Assembly: GCA_013360585.1 (NCBI GenBank)
Contig: JABWBH010000013.1
Span: forward strand, 62,001 to 126,000
Direction of reading: 5' to 3'
DNA length: 64,000 nt
DNA from: Phycisphaerae bacterium
GTDB taxonomy: Bacteria > Planctomycetota > Phycisphaerae > UBA1845
Below, in pieces: positions 43,647 to 52,403 of the stretch. Both the position numbers and the translations under genes were made by a program. The notes beneath the pieces are model-generated. The model was not told where the DNA came from. It ran no database searches and saw only the letters and a list, made by a program, of their open reading frames with translations. Position 1 is the stretch's first letter. The number at the start of each line of letters is the position of its first letter.

Positions 43647-44627
43647 ATGACCGCCTTTGCGGACAACCTGACGACGGTCGGAGGAGGCGAGGAGCCCGCG
43701 TGTCTCGTCGTGATGTATCATTACGTGGGCACGCGTCACGGCCGTGATGCATCCGGCGTTCGTGGAATAAGCCCGAGCCACTTCGAGGATCAGCTTGATG
43801 ACCTGTCCCGCTGGGGCGAGCCGATATCCTGGTCCGCGCTGCTGGAGGTGCTTTCCGGAGGGCGCTCCCTGCCGCGGCGGGGGTTCCTGCTGACGTTCGA
43901 CGACGGACTTCGCGACCACATCGAGATCGTCGCGCCGATTCTGGGCGAACGACGCATGACCGGCGTTTTCTCCGCCTCGGGTCGCACGCTTACCGGCGGC
44001 GGAATGTGCGCCGCGCACCAGGTTCACCTGCTCCTGAACGCTTTGCCGGACGCAACCCTCCTGGACGCCGTGCGCACACAGGTGCAGAAAGCAGGACTCG
44101 GGATTGATCTGGCGACCGGTGAGCAGGCGGAACTCGAACGTTACGCCTACGAAGACCCCGCCCGCGCCCGCCTGAAGCACCTCCTGCATCATCAGATTCC
44201 GATCTTCGAGCGAGATCGGATCCTCGGCGATCTCTTTCGCGCTCACGTCGGGGATCCGCAGACGTGGACGCAACGCTGGTACCTGAGCGGGCGCGATGCC
44301 CGCGAACTCGATGCCGCCGGACACACGATCGGCGGACACGGATTCTCACACGAACCCCTGACGCGCCTCTCCGGTGACGACGCGGATACGGACGTCCGTC
44401 GCTGCGCCGCGGTGCTGACGGACCTGCTGGGCCCGGCGCAGCGTCCCTTCTCGTATCCCTTCGGCGCGCACGACGATCGGATTGCGGACGTGCTGCGCCG
44501 CTGCGGGTTCGCCGCCGGGTTTACGACGCGCTCCGCCTTGCTCACCCGCCCGATCCACCGCTGGCGGCTGCCGCGCGTAGACACGATTCACGTCGCCGCC
44601 TTCACGGAAAGGAGCGCGGTATGCTGA
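43647..44627 (+). CDS. Polysaccharide deacetylase family protein
   Basis: A 326-residue NodB-fold protein. It begins with VVMYHYVG, and the metal/catalytic motifs are LLTFDDGLRDH and GGHGFSHEPL (HxxxH), followed by SYPFGAHDD. Such enzymes remove acetyl groups from N-acetylated sugars in exopolysaccharide or peptidoglycan. No signal peptide is evident, so it may act on cytoplasmic precursors or be exported by other means. The next gene starts inside its last codons (7-bp overlap). It diverges from the glycosyltransferase, across 295 bp. Confidence 0.87.
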   Translation: MTAFADNLTTVGGGEEPACLVVMYHYVGTRHGRDASGVRGISPSHFEDQLDDLSRWGEPISWSALLEVLSGGRSLPRRGFLLTFDDGLRDHIEIVAPILGERRMTGVFSASGRTLTGGGMCAAHQVHLLLNALPDATLLDAVRTQVQKAGLGIDLATGEQAELERYAYEDPARARLKHLLHHQIPIFERDRILGDLFRAHVGDPQTWTQRWYLSGRDARELDAAGHTIGGHGFSHEPLTRLSGDDADTDVRRCAAVLTDLLGPAQRPFSYPFGAHDDRIADVLRRCGFAAGFTTRSALLTRPIHRWRLPRVDTIHVAAFTERSAVC

Positions 44628-45622
44628 CCCTGCCACCCTCTCACGCCACACCGGCTATCAAACCGACGAAACCCGAGATCGAGGGCGAGTCCGCCAGAAG
44701 GTCGCTGCTGCCCGCTTTCCTTCACGCGTACTGGCTGCGCCCTGAGAACGCTTTCTGGATGACGTTGCGAAGCCTCGCGCTCGGGAACGCGCCCCGGGGC
44801 GTTCCGTCCATCGACGTGTGTTGCGGCGACGGAGTCTTCAGCTTCATTGACGCAGGGGGGCGCTTTCACCCCGACTTCGACGTCTTCCGCGCCGTCACCG
44901 CCTTGGAGCACGTCACACGCAGTCATGCCGACATGTTCGACGCCGAAACCGAGAATTACGCCCCGCCGATCGATGCTCGTCCGCCCGCGACGATCAGCAT
45001 CGGAACGGACCTCAAGCCGAACCTCCTGCGCAAGGCCGCCGCCCTGGGATTCTACGACCGGCTCATCCGCCACGACGGCAACACCCCTCTGCCGCTTCCG
45101 GACGGGGTGTTCCGGCGGACGTACTGCAACAGCGCGTACTGGATGACCCAGGTGGACGGGTTCCTTCGCGAGCTTCGTCGCGTGACGCGCCCGGACGGCG
45201 TCGTCATCCTGCACGTCAAACTCGCGGACATGCGACGTTACACGCTCGACCGGTTCGAACGCGTGCTGGGGGGAGAGTTTCTGCGGATCATCGGCCGCGG
45301 GCGGCTGGACTGCTGGTCTTCGCTGGCGTCGCGCCAGACGTGGGAGCGCCGCTTCAACGACGCCGGGCTTTCGATCGAACGCTGCGACGTCCTCGCCACC
45401 CGGACGCACGCCCACCTCTGGGACGTGGGTCTGCGCCCGATCGCGCCGCTGCTGGTCCGGATGACCAGCGCCCTCACGCCGGAAACGCGCGCCGCGATCA
45501 AGCGGGACTGGGTGGCGCTCTTCCTGGACTTGCTCGATCCGATCACGCGGCCGGACTTCGATGCCTTCGACAAAGCTGACGAACCGGCCGAGCTTCAATA
45601 CGTCCTGCGCCCGCGCGGATGA
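44621..45622 (+). CDS. SAM-dependent methyltransferase
   Basis: A 333-residue class I methyltransferase. Motif I is SIDVCCGDGVFSF; further segments are GTDLKPNLLRKAAALG (motif II) and CNSAYWMTQVDGFLRELRRVTRPDGVVILHV (motif IV onward, about residues 167-197). AAGGAGCGCGGT precedes the ATG. It overlaps the deacetylase gene and probably modifies the same surface glycan or its precursor. No specific substrate can be named. Confidence 0.82.
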   Translation: MLTLPPSHATPAIKPTKPEIEGESARRSLLPAFLHAYWLRPENAFWMTLRSLALGNAPRGVPSIDVCCGDGVFSFIDAGGRFHPDFDVFRAVTALEHVTRSHADMFDAETENYAPPIDARPPATISIGTDLKPNLLRKAAALGFYDRLIRHDGNTPLPLPDGVFRRTYCNSAYWMTQVDGFLRELRRVTRPDGVVILHVKLADMRRYTLDRFERVLGGEFLRIIGRGRLDCWSSLASRQTWERRFNDAGLSIERCDVLATRTHAHLWDVGLRPIAPLLVRMTSALTPETRAAIKRDWVALFLDLLDPITRPDFDAFDKADEPAELQYVLRPRG

Positions 45623-45643
45623 CGCCCCGACGCCCCCGCCCGC

Positions 45644-46180
45644 TCAGCACACGGCTTCGAGAAGCTCGATGCCGGGTTGCTCATTGCAGTAGATGAACCC
45701 GACGCGCCCCCAGGCCTGATCCACTCCGGGTTGATCAAACGCCGCGACGACGGGCGATCCGCTCCCGAAGGCGAAGTACCCCCGCGTTTCGACACGGCGC
45801 AGCACGTCGTGGCGGATCAGGATTTCCCCCAGCGGTTGCCGCTGTGCGAGCACCTCACTCTGCGCAGGCTCGGGCAGCGCCGCGAGGTTCAGCCGCATAA
45901 GGCCGACTTCGACGACGCGACGGTTGCGCGGCTCGCGGAGGCGGATATAACGTGCGTAGCTGGAAGGTCCGATCTCGGATCGGATCACCTCGAGATCGAC
46001 CGGACCGCCGTACCACGCCGAAAGCGTCGCCGTCATGTGTTCATGATGAACAAGGAGGCGCCGCGGACGGTCCGGCAGGTCGGCGGGTTCGCAGGCTCGC
46101 GCGTCGCGGAGCATTTCCTCCCGTGACAGAAAGGGTGCGCCCAGCTCCGCAAGTTTTTCGGAAAGATCACCGGCATTCAT
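45644..46180 (-). CDS. Chorismate lyase (UbiC)-like protein
   Basis: A 178-residue protein resembling the chorismate pyruvate-lyase fold. It has LLVHHEHMTATLSAWYG, YARYIRLREPRNRRVVEVGL and QPLGEILIRHDVLRRV, following the UbiC pattern of HMT, R-x-I-x-L, VVE and PLG-I. Family members make 4-hydroxybenzoate from chorismate or a related aryl acid. No other quinone-pathway gene is nearby. Start ATG 46180 is weakly supported by its ribosome binding site. It converges with the methyltransferase gene, 21 bp apart. Confidence 0.7.
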   Translation of the reverse strand: MNAGDLSEKLAELGAPFLSREEMLRDARACEPADLPDRPRRLLVHHEHMTATLSAWYGGPVDLEVIRSEIGPSSYARYIRLREPRNRRVVEVGLMRLNLAALPEPAQSEVLAQRQPLGEILIRHDVLRRVETRGYFAFGSGSPVVAAFDQPGVDQAWGRVGFIYCNEQPGIELLEAVC

Positions 46181-46265
46181 ATCGGGGGATTGTAGGCAGG
46201 CACGTCGCGTCGTCACACGCCGACCGCAAGGCCCGGACATGTTTGCACACCCGGCGCCGACGGTG

Positions 46266-48263
46266 TCAGGCGCCCGACAATGCGATGTCCGCCACCGGAG
46301 CGTGCGTCAGCGTCACGCGGTCCGCTCCGTCGTCCGACACGGTCACAGCCAGCGACCACGTCACGTCCAGCGGAAAGCACGCGCCCGCGTCGCCGTCCCG
46401 GCAGCACATGAACGACGCTTCCACCGTCCACGTGCCCCCGTCCTGCTCGGAAAGCGCCGGCAGCACGACGGCAAGCGGCAGGCGACCCGAGCGTCCCGAC
46501 GTCGCAATCAGACGCCGCGCTTTGCACCTGACCTCGACCGACCACGGCGCCCCTTCGTTCAGATGAACGTTCGGCGGCAGATGCAGTTCCAGCAGCAGCG
46601 TCGCCTTAGCGCCCGCCCGCAGGCGCGCCGCCGCCGCAACTACCCGCGTCGGCTTCGCCGCCCCCACCGTCACCCTCTCCAGCGCCGGAGGCCGCAGCCC
46701 GACAAATTCCACCTCCGTCCACTGCTCTGTCCGAAGGTCCGCGCGAATCACGCGATGATTGTTCGTGTCGGCGATGAAGACCTCGTCGCCGACGCAGCTC
46801 AGTCCGCCCGGCTCGAACAACATCAATCCACCCGCCTTATCCGAGCGTCCCGGTGATCCGCTCCCGAGAACCGTCCGCACCGTCCGAGCAGCAGGATCGA
46901 CGACCTTGATCCGGTGATTGTACGTATCCGCAACGAGCAACCCCGCGCCCCACGACGCCACGCCGAGAGGATGCTGCAACCGCGCCTTCGGGTGCGCTCC
47001 GTCCACGTCGCCGAAGGTGAACAACCCCTCGCCGATCACCGTGTACACGCGCTCGACAGCCAGGTCGATCCCGCGGATCGCGCTGACCTCGCTGTCGGCG
47101 ATGAAAAGATGCCCGCGGTGGAGGCAGATGCCGGAAGGCTGGGCGAATGCGGCGCGCTCCGTCGGACCGTCCGCCAGGTTCTCCCGCCCCGTGCCCGCCA
47201 GCGCCCGGGCGAATCCGACGGGCATGTCGATCCGCCAGATCTGGTGCTCGCCCGCCATCGCCACGTAAAGCGTCGAACCTTCGCGGGTCAGATCCCAGGG
47301 AGAGTTGATTCCCTGATCGACGCCCATCGCGCCCCCGGCGAAGTCGTACGTCATTCGCCCCGTGCCGACGACCGTCGCGACGGAAAAATCGTCGAGGTCG
47401 ATCGCCCGGATCAGGTGATTCTCCGTGTCGGCGACATAAAGCTTGCCCTGCCCGGTGACCAGTCCCTGCGGATGATGAAACGTCGCTTCTTCCGCCGGCC
47501 CGTCCGCCGCGCCCACGACGCCCGTCCCGACCACCGTCACGACGCGACACTTTCCGCGCTCGTCAGGCCAGTCCGCGACGACGACCCGGTTATGATTCGA
47601 GTCGGCGACAAAAACCCGGCGAAGCTCCGCGTCCGCGAACACTTTTCCGGGAAAACACAGCGGCGATGTCCCCGCCGCGGAGGCCTCGCGCCGAACAAGC
47701 ACCGGTCCGTCCGCCAACGTTCCGGCGGAGCGCCCCTGCGACAGCGCTTCCGCAATCGCACGGTCCAGCGCTTCGCGCCGCCCCTCGCCGGCCTCGACCG
47801 CCGCCACCCGCCCCGTCGCGTCTACGACGACGACCGTCGGCCAGCTCCGCACCGCGTACGCTCGCCAGAGCTTCATGCGGTCGTCGATGACTACCGGATG
47901 CGCAATCTCGTAGCGGAGGATCGCGGCGCGGATCGTTTCCCGGTCAGCTTCGTTCGTGAACTTCGCGCTGTGGACGCCGATGAACGTCACGGGATCGGCC
48001 GCGTACTTCTCTTCGAGGAACGCCAGGTCCGGGAGAATGTGAATGCAGTTGATGCAGCAGTACGTCCAGAAATCCAGGACGACGACGCGACCGCGCAGCT
48101 CGCCGTCGAACCGCAGGGGGCGGTCGGTGTTCAGCCAGCCGAGCGGCGTGTCCAGCTCAGGTGCGTGGATCGGTGATGACACGAGATTGAACGAGAGGTT
48201 CAGGGTTCTGGGTTCGGTGTCCTTGTGTCCGCCGCGTTGATCAGGCTCCAACGCCCCTGTCAT
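46266..48263 (-). CDS. Thioredoxin-like domain protein with NHL beta-propeller (NHLRC2-like)
   Basis: A 665-residue protein in three parts. Residues 40-180 are a thioredoxin fold with FWTYCCINCIHILPDL and SWPTVVVVD. Residues about 200-530 are NHL repeats forming a propeller (FVADSNHNRVVVAD, YVADTENHLIRAID, LVADTYNHRIKVVD, FIADTNNHRVIRAD). The last 130 residues are a beta-rich domain. This order, with the CCINC motif, is that of animal NHLRC2. No signal peptide is clear. The rhodanese lipoprotein gene is 3 bp upstream, so redox or sulfur handling is plausible. Confidence 0.85.
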   Translation of the reverse strand: MTGALEPDQRGGHKDTEPRTLNLSFNLVSSPIHAPELDTPLGWLNTDRPLRFDGELRGRVVVLDFWTYCCINCIHILPDLAFLEEKYAADPVTFIGVHSAKFTNEADRETIRAAILRYEIAHPVVIDDRMKLWRAYAVRSWPTVVVVDATGRVAAVEAGEGRREALDRAIAEALSQGRSAGTLADGPVLVRREASAAGTSPLCFPGKVFADAELRRVFVADSNHNRVVVADWPDERGKCRVVTVVGTGVVGAADGPAEEATFHHPQGLVTGQGKLYVADTENHLIRAIDLDDFSVATVVGTGRMTYDFAGGAMGVDQGINSPWDLTREGSTLYVAMAGEHQIWRIDMPVGFARALAGTGRENLADGPTERAAFAQPSGICLHRGHLFIADSEVSAIRGIDLAVERVYTVIGEGLFTFGDVDGAHPKARLQHPLGVASWGAGLLVADTYNHRIKVVDPAARTVRTVLGSGSPGRSDKAGGLMLFEPGGLSCVGDEVFIADTNNHRVIRADLRTEQWTEVEFVGLRPPALERVTVGAAKPTRVVAAAARLRAGAKATLLLELHLPPNVHLNEGAPWSVEVRCKARRLIATSGRSGRLPLAVVLPALSEQDGGTWTVEASFMCCRDGDAGACFPLDVTWSLAVTVSDDGADRVTLTHAPVADIALSGA

Positions 48264-48266
48264 CCG

Positions 48267-48848
48267 TTATTTCGTCGCCTCATATTGCTTGCATCCAGCA
48301 GGACCGTGTCCGCACACGGGGTACGCCAAGGTGGTCCAGCCGGGCGCAATCAGGGTTCCGGTCATGTCCGTCTTACCGTGAAACCCGCCCATCAGGTTGA
48401 CTCCGCCGGAATATCCCGCGTCGATCAACTGCTCCAGCGCCATCGCCGACCGCCCCCCGGAGCGGCAGCCGACGATGATCTTGTCATCCTTGTCGAGCAC
48501 CTGAATCACGTCGGTGACGAAATCCGGGTTCGCCTCGAGACGTCCGGTCGCCGGATTCGCGAACGCCACCGGAACGTTGATCGCGCCGGGCACGTGCCCC
48601 TCCGCGAATTCCTCGGGCGTCCGCACGTCGAGGTACACGTAGCCCTCGCCGCTCTCAAGCCGCTCGCGGGCTTCCTTCACATTGATTTCGGGCATCATTC
48701 TTCTGGCTGCCTCACCGACACGAGACGGATTCTGCGACGCGTCGCCGGCCAGCGCCGCAGGGTGCGTTTGCGTGCCGGGCGCGGCGCAACCCGCCCCGCC
48801 TCCCGCGACCGCCACCATCACCGTCAGGGTTGTCCAACACCGTTTCAT
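48267..48848 (-). CDS. Rhodanese-domain lipoprotein
   Basis: A 193-residue exported protein. The lipobox VAGGGAGC places the lipidated cysteine at about residue 21. A rhodanese domain follows, with YVYLDVRTPEEFAEGHVPGA and the active loop VGCRSGGRSAMA, in which the first Cys would carry persulfide. LMGGFHGKTDM replaces the usual GG-x-W end. It likely acts in the periplasm on sulfur or as a persulfide carrier. It is immediately upstream of the thioredoxin-NHL gene and surely co-transcribed with it. Confidence 0.87.
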   Translation of the reverse strand: MKRCWTTLTVMVAVAGGGAGCAAPGTQTHPAALAGDASQNPSRVGEAARRMMPEINVKEARERLESGEGYVYLDVRTPEEFAEGHVPGAINVPVAFANPATGRLEANPDFVTDVIQVLDKDDKIIVGCRSGGRSAMALEQLIDAGYSGGVNLMGGFHGKTDMTGTLIAPGWTTLAYPVCGHGPAGCKQYEATK

Positions 48849-48910
48849 CCCCGCATTGTAGATTCAGCGCGAACGCCTCGAAAGCGCGTCGGACCGGGTA
48901 CGTCGCCGGT

Positions 48911-50875
48911 CTAGCGAGCCGCCAGCGTCCGCGCGGTCCGAACAATGTCGTCCACCCCCACGCCGACGTACGCGAACACTTCCTCCGCGGTCCACGCCGA
49001 CTTCGGCAGCCGGCGGCACGTCAGCCCCGTGACGCGCAATCCGTCTCCTCGCGACGCCGCGGCCTCCGCCAACTCCGCGTGAAGCCCGCCCGCGTAATTG
49101 TCCTCCACCGTCAGGATGCGCCCCCCGGCGGCTGCAGCCGCGCCAAGAATGCCCGCCGCCTCCAGCGGAAACGCGTACACGTCGAACACGTTGCAGGGCA
49201 CACCCTCGTTCGCCAGCGCGTCGGCGGCCGCCAGCGCCACATGAACCATGTAACCCGTGCTGACCAGGGTCAGCTTCGATCCCTCACGCAATTGCTTCCA
49301 GCCGGTCAGGTCGAACGCCTCTCCTGCGGGATAAAGAAACGGCGCATCCGGCCGGTGTGTCCGCAGGTAGCACAATCCGTCGACGGCAAGCATGTGCTTC
49401 ACGCAGGCGTACGCGCACACCGCGTCCGCCGGGTGAAACACGCGGCAAACTGACGATCCCCGTCCGTCGTCCACCCGTGTCATGCTCCGGAAGTACGCCA
49501 GGTCGGGAAGCGACATCTGTGACGGTCCGTCCGCCGCCAGCGACACCCCCGAATGCGATCCGACCAGCTTCACGTTCGCCCGGGTGATCGCCGCCATCTC
49601 GATCTGGTCATATCCGCGGGCGAGGAATTTTGAGAAACTGCTGGCGAAAGGAACCTTGCCCGCCGCCGCCAGCCCGACCGCCGCGCTGATCATGTTCTGC
49701 TCAGCGATCTTGCACTCGATGAAGCGGTCGGCGTGGCGCTCGGCGAAAAAGCTCGCGTACGTCGAGTTGCTGACGTCGCCGTCCAGCGCGAACACCCGTC
49801 CGTCCACATCGCCGGCGGCGACCAGCGCCGCGCCGTAGGCGACGCGCGTCGCGAGACGCTTCTTCGTCAGCGCGCTTTCCAGCCCGACGCGTTGCAATCC
49901 GGCGGCGAAATCCGGCCACGCCGCTCCGGCGCGCGCCATTGCGGCGGCGTTTTCCGCTTTCGGAGTCGCCGGCGGCGCCTCCAGCACTTCATCCACCCCG
50001 GCGTCCAGCGATGCGATCGTGCCTTCGAGCTGCCCCAGCGCCGTCGGAAGCTGCGCCTTTGTCAGCGGCTTGCCGTGATAGTTCCCTTCCTGAAGCAGCG
50101 GCACGCCCCAGCCCTTGACCGTCCGAGCAATGACCGCCAGCGGTTTGTCCCCCTTGCCGGCACGCGAAAGAACCGAGGACACCTGCTGCGGATCGTGTCC
50201 GTTAAGAGTCACCGCCTCCCACCCGAACGCCACCGCCTTGGCGCGGAGCATCTCCGGTGTCTGCTGATCCGAGACATCGCCGGCCTGGCCTTGCCCGTTG
50301 CAGTTGAACACCGCGCACACCCGCGTCAGACCTCGCTCGGCGATGAAATCCATCGCTTCCCAGATCTGTCCCTCGCGCGACTCTCCGTCGCCGATCAGGA
50401 CGAACACGCGGCGATCATTTCCGTCCGCCCGCGCCGCGACCGCGAGACCCGCCGCAACCGACAGACCTTGTCCCAGCGATCCCGTTGCGGCGTCGAAAAA
50501 GGGAAATCCCTCCGCCGGGTTCGGATGTCCGTCCAGCACGCTGTCCAGTTTGCGCAGCGTCATCAGGTCGTCGAGGCGCAGCCGGCGCGGCTGGGTCTTC
50601 GTCCCGACAACGCCTTCCCGATCGGCGTAGGCGGCGTAAACGATCGGCACCGCGTGCCCCTCGGACAGAACCAGCCGATCGGCGCGAGGGTTCCAGGGAT
50701 CCGCCGGGTCGAACCGCATCTGGCGGTACATCAACTCGACCACGATGTGCGCCAGCGACATCGCGCTCGACGGATGACCGGAGCCTGCGGCGGTCGTCAT
50801 CCGCAGGACGTGGGCGCAAAGCTCGCCCGCTTTCACGTGAACTCGGGACGGCACGACGGGTGCTTCGACGCTCAA
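48911..50875 (-). CDS. tkt: Transketolase
   Basis: A 654-residue single-chain transketolase of near-standard length (about 660). The TPP site is IGDGESREGQIWEAMDFI with a later FNCNG; SGHPSSAMSLAHI and the catalytic Glu region CKIAEQNMISAAVGLA are present. It interconverts sugar phosphates in the pentose phosphate pathway. The start is TTG at 50875, with GGAG about ten bases upstream and no nearby ATG. It is divergent from the E1-alpha gene with 170 bp between, so both may share a control region. Confidence 0.93.
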   Translation of the reverse strand: MSVEAPVVPSRVHVKAGELCAHVLRMTTAAGSGHPSSAMSLAHIVVELMYRQMRFDPADPWNPRADRLVLSEGHAVPIVYAAYADREGVVGTKTQPRRLRLDDLMTLRKLDSVLDGHPNPAEGFPFFDAATGSLGQGLSVAAGLAVAARADGNDRRVFVLIGDGESREGQIWEAMDFIAERGLTRVCAVFNCNGQGQAGDVSDQQTPEMLRAKAVAFGWEAVTLNGHDPQQVSSVLSRAGKGDKPLAVIARTVKGWGVPLLQEGNYHGKPLTKAQLPTALGQLEGTIASLDAGVDEVLEAPPATPKAENAAAMARAGAAWPDFAAGLQRVGLESALTKKRLATRVAYGAALVAAGDVDGRVFALDGDVSNSTYASFFAERHADRFIECKIAEQNMISAAVGLAAAGKVPFASSFSKFLARGYDQIEMAAITRANVKLVGSHSGVSLAADGPSQMSLPDLAYFRSMTRVDDGRGSSVCRVFHPADAVCAYACVKHMLAVDGLCYLRTHRPDAPFLYPAGEAFDLTGWKQLREGSKLTLVSTGYMVHVALAAADALANEGVPCNVFDVYAFPLEAAGILGAAAAAGGRILTVEDNYAGGLHAELAEAAASRGDGLRVTGLTCRRLPKSAWTAEEVFAYVGVGVDDIVRTARTLAAR

Positions 50876-51045
50876 CTTATGATCTCCGTGGAGCCGGCGT
50901 TGACGCCGCCGGGCGGTTTCGATGGCGCGGGAGCCTATCCCGGAGGCTCGCCTCCTTCAAGACGACCCGGTCTGTCCCCCGTCGGCGTCGCCGGCGCCGG
51001 AAGCGCCGGTTCGACCCGCCCCCCGGCGCGCCTTATCATGCGGGA

Positions 51046-52140
51046 ATGCCGCGCAAAACGTTCGACATCGGACTGGTTGTCGAGGAGCTTTCGATCCTCG
51101 ACGAAAGCGGGCGCGCCGACGCCGCACTCGATCCGAAACTTCCCGAAGCGACTCTGCTGAAGATGCACCGCTTCATGCTGCTGACGCGAAAACTGGACGA
51201 ACGCATGATCATGATGCAGCGGCAGGGCCAGATGGGCACCTTCGCTCCGGGGCGCGGGCAGGAAGCAGTCCAGATCGGCTCAATCCTGCCCCTGCGCAGC
51301 GAGGACTGGTACTCTCCCTCCTACCGCTCGTTCGGCGCGCAGCTCTGGCGCGGCTGGACGATCGACCAGCTTCTGCTGTTGTGGGCGGGGTACTTCGAGG
51401 GTTTCGGCTTGCCCGAGGGCGTCAACGATATGCCGATGTCGATCGTGATCGGGTCGCATGTGCCGGTGGCGGTCGGGCTGGGGATGTCGATCAATTACCG
51501 CGGCGGGGATCAGGTCGTGCTCGTCAACTTCGGCGACGGGGCGTCCTCCGAGGGCGACGTCAGCGAGGCGCTGAACTTCGCCGCGGTATACAAGGCCCCG
51601 GTCATCTTCCTCTGCGAGAACAACGGTTATGCGATCTCCGTCCCGTTTCAGAAGCAATGCGGCGTGCGATCGCTCGCCCAGCGCGGGATCGGTTTCGGAA
51701 TGCCCAGCCTTCGCGTGGACGGCAACGACGTGCTGGCGATGGCGGCGGCGACGCAGGAAGCCGTCGATCGCGCCCGACGTCACGAAGGCCCGACGTTCAT
51801 CGAGGCCGTCACCTTCAGGATGGAGATGCATACCACCGCAGATGACCCTAAGGTATACCGGTCCGATGAGGAAGTGCGGCGGTGGGAGAAGAAGGATCCG
51901 ATCATGCGCTTTGAGACGTACCTCAAGTCGCGCGGACTGCTCAACGACGCGGGGATCGACCGGGTTGCCGCCGAAATCGAGGAGGAGCTTCGCGTCGCCC
52001 GAGATCGCTTCGCCGCCCGGGCTGTCCAGCGCCCGGAGGAGGTCTTTGACTTTCATTACGCCGTGATGCCCGAAGAACTCGCTGCACAAAAGCGTGAGTA
52101 CCTCGCCGACCTGCAACAGGCTCTTGCAGAAGGAAAATGA
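51046..52140 (+). CDS. pdhA: Pyruvate dehydrogenase E1 component, alpha subunit
   Basis: A 364-residue TPP-dependent dehydrogenase alpha subunit. It shows FAPGRGQEAVQIG, the TPP motif NFGDGASSEGDVSEALNFAA with CENNGYAIS, and TFRMEMHTTADDP at the phosphorylation-loop position. The substrate-specific E1-beta subunit, E2 and E3 are not adjacent, which is unusual for this gene. A branched-chain oxo acid or acetoin dehydrogenase alpha subunit is an alternative. ATG 51046 gives the normal N-terminal extension. It is divergent from transketolase. Confidence 0.85.
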   Translation: MPRKTFDIGLVVEELSILDESGRADAALDPKLPEATLLKMHRFMLLTRKLDERMIMMQRQGQMGTFAPGRGQEAVQIGSILPLRSEDWYSPSYRSFGAQLWRGWTIDQLLLLWAGYFEGFGLPEGVNDMPMSIVIGSHVPVAVGLGMSINYRGGDQVVLVNFGDGASSEGDVSEALNFAAVYKAPVIFLCENNGYAISVPFQKQCGVRSLAQRGIGFGMPSLRVDGNDVLAMAAATQEAVDRARRHEGPTFIEAVTFRMEMHTTADDPKVYRSDEEVRRWEKKDPIMRFETYLKSRGLLNDAGIDRVAAEIEEELRVARDRFAARAVQRPEEVFDFHYAVMPEELAAQKREYLADLQQALAEGK

Positions 52141-52403
52141 ATCCGTCCCCGGTTCCTTCGGAGGACTTTGCGGGGTAGACCGGACGCTTTCGACGTCCTA
52201 GGCTTGAGGGTACGTCCCGGAATCAGGCCGCTGGGGGGCATGTCAGGCGGTCCGGGGCGATTGTGAGAGGCGGGTTATTCCGATAAACTCGGACTGGGGT
52301 TCGGAATCATTCTGGACCGATAACAAAACCACGACCGGCGGGTCGCACCGCGCTTTGCGCGGATCGGCGACGGGTTTGTTTCAGCTCCGTGGAGGCGAGG
52401 CAT

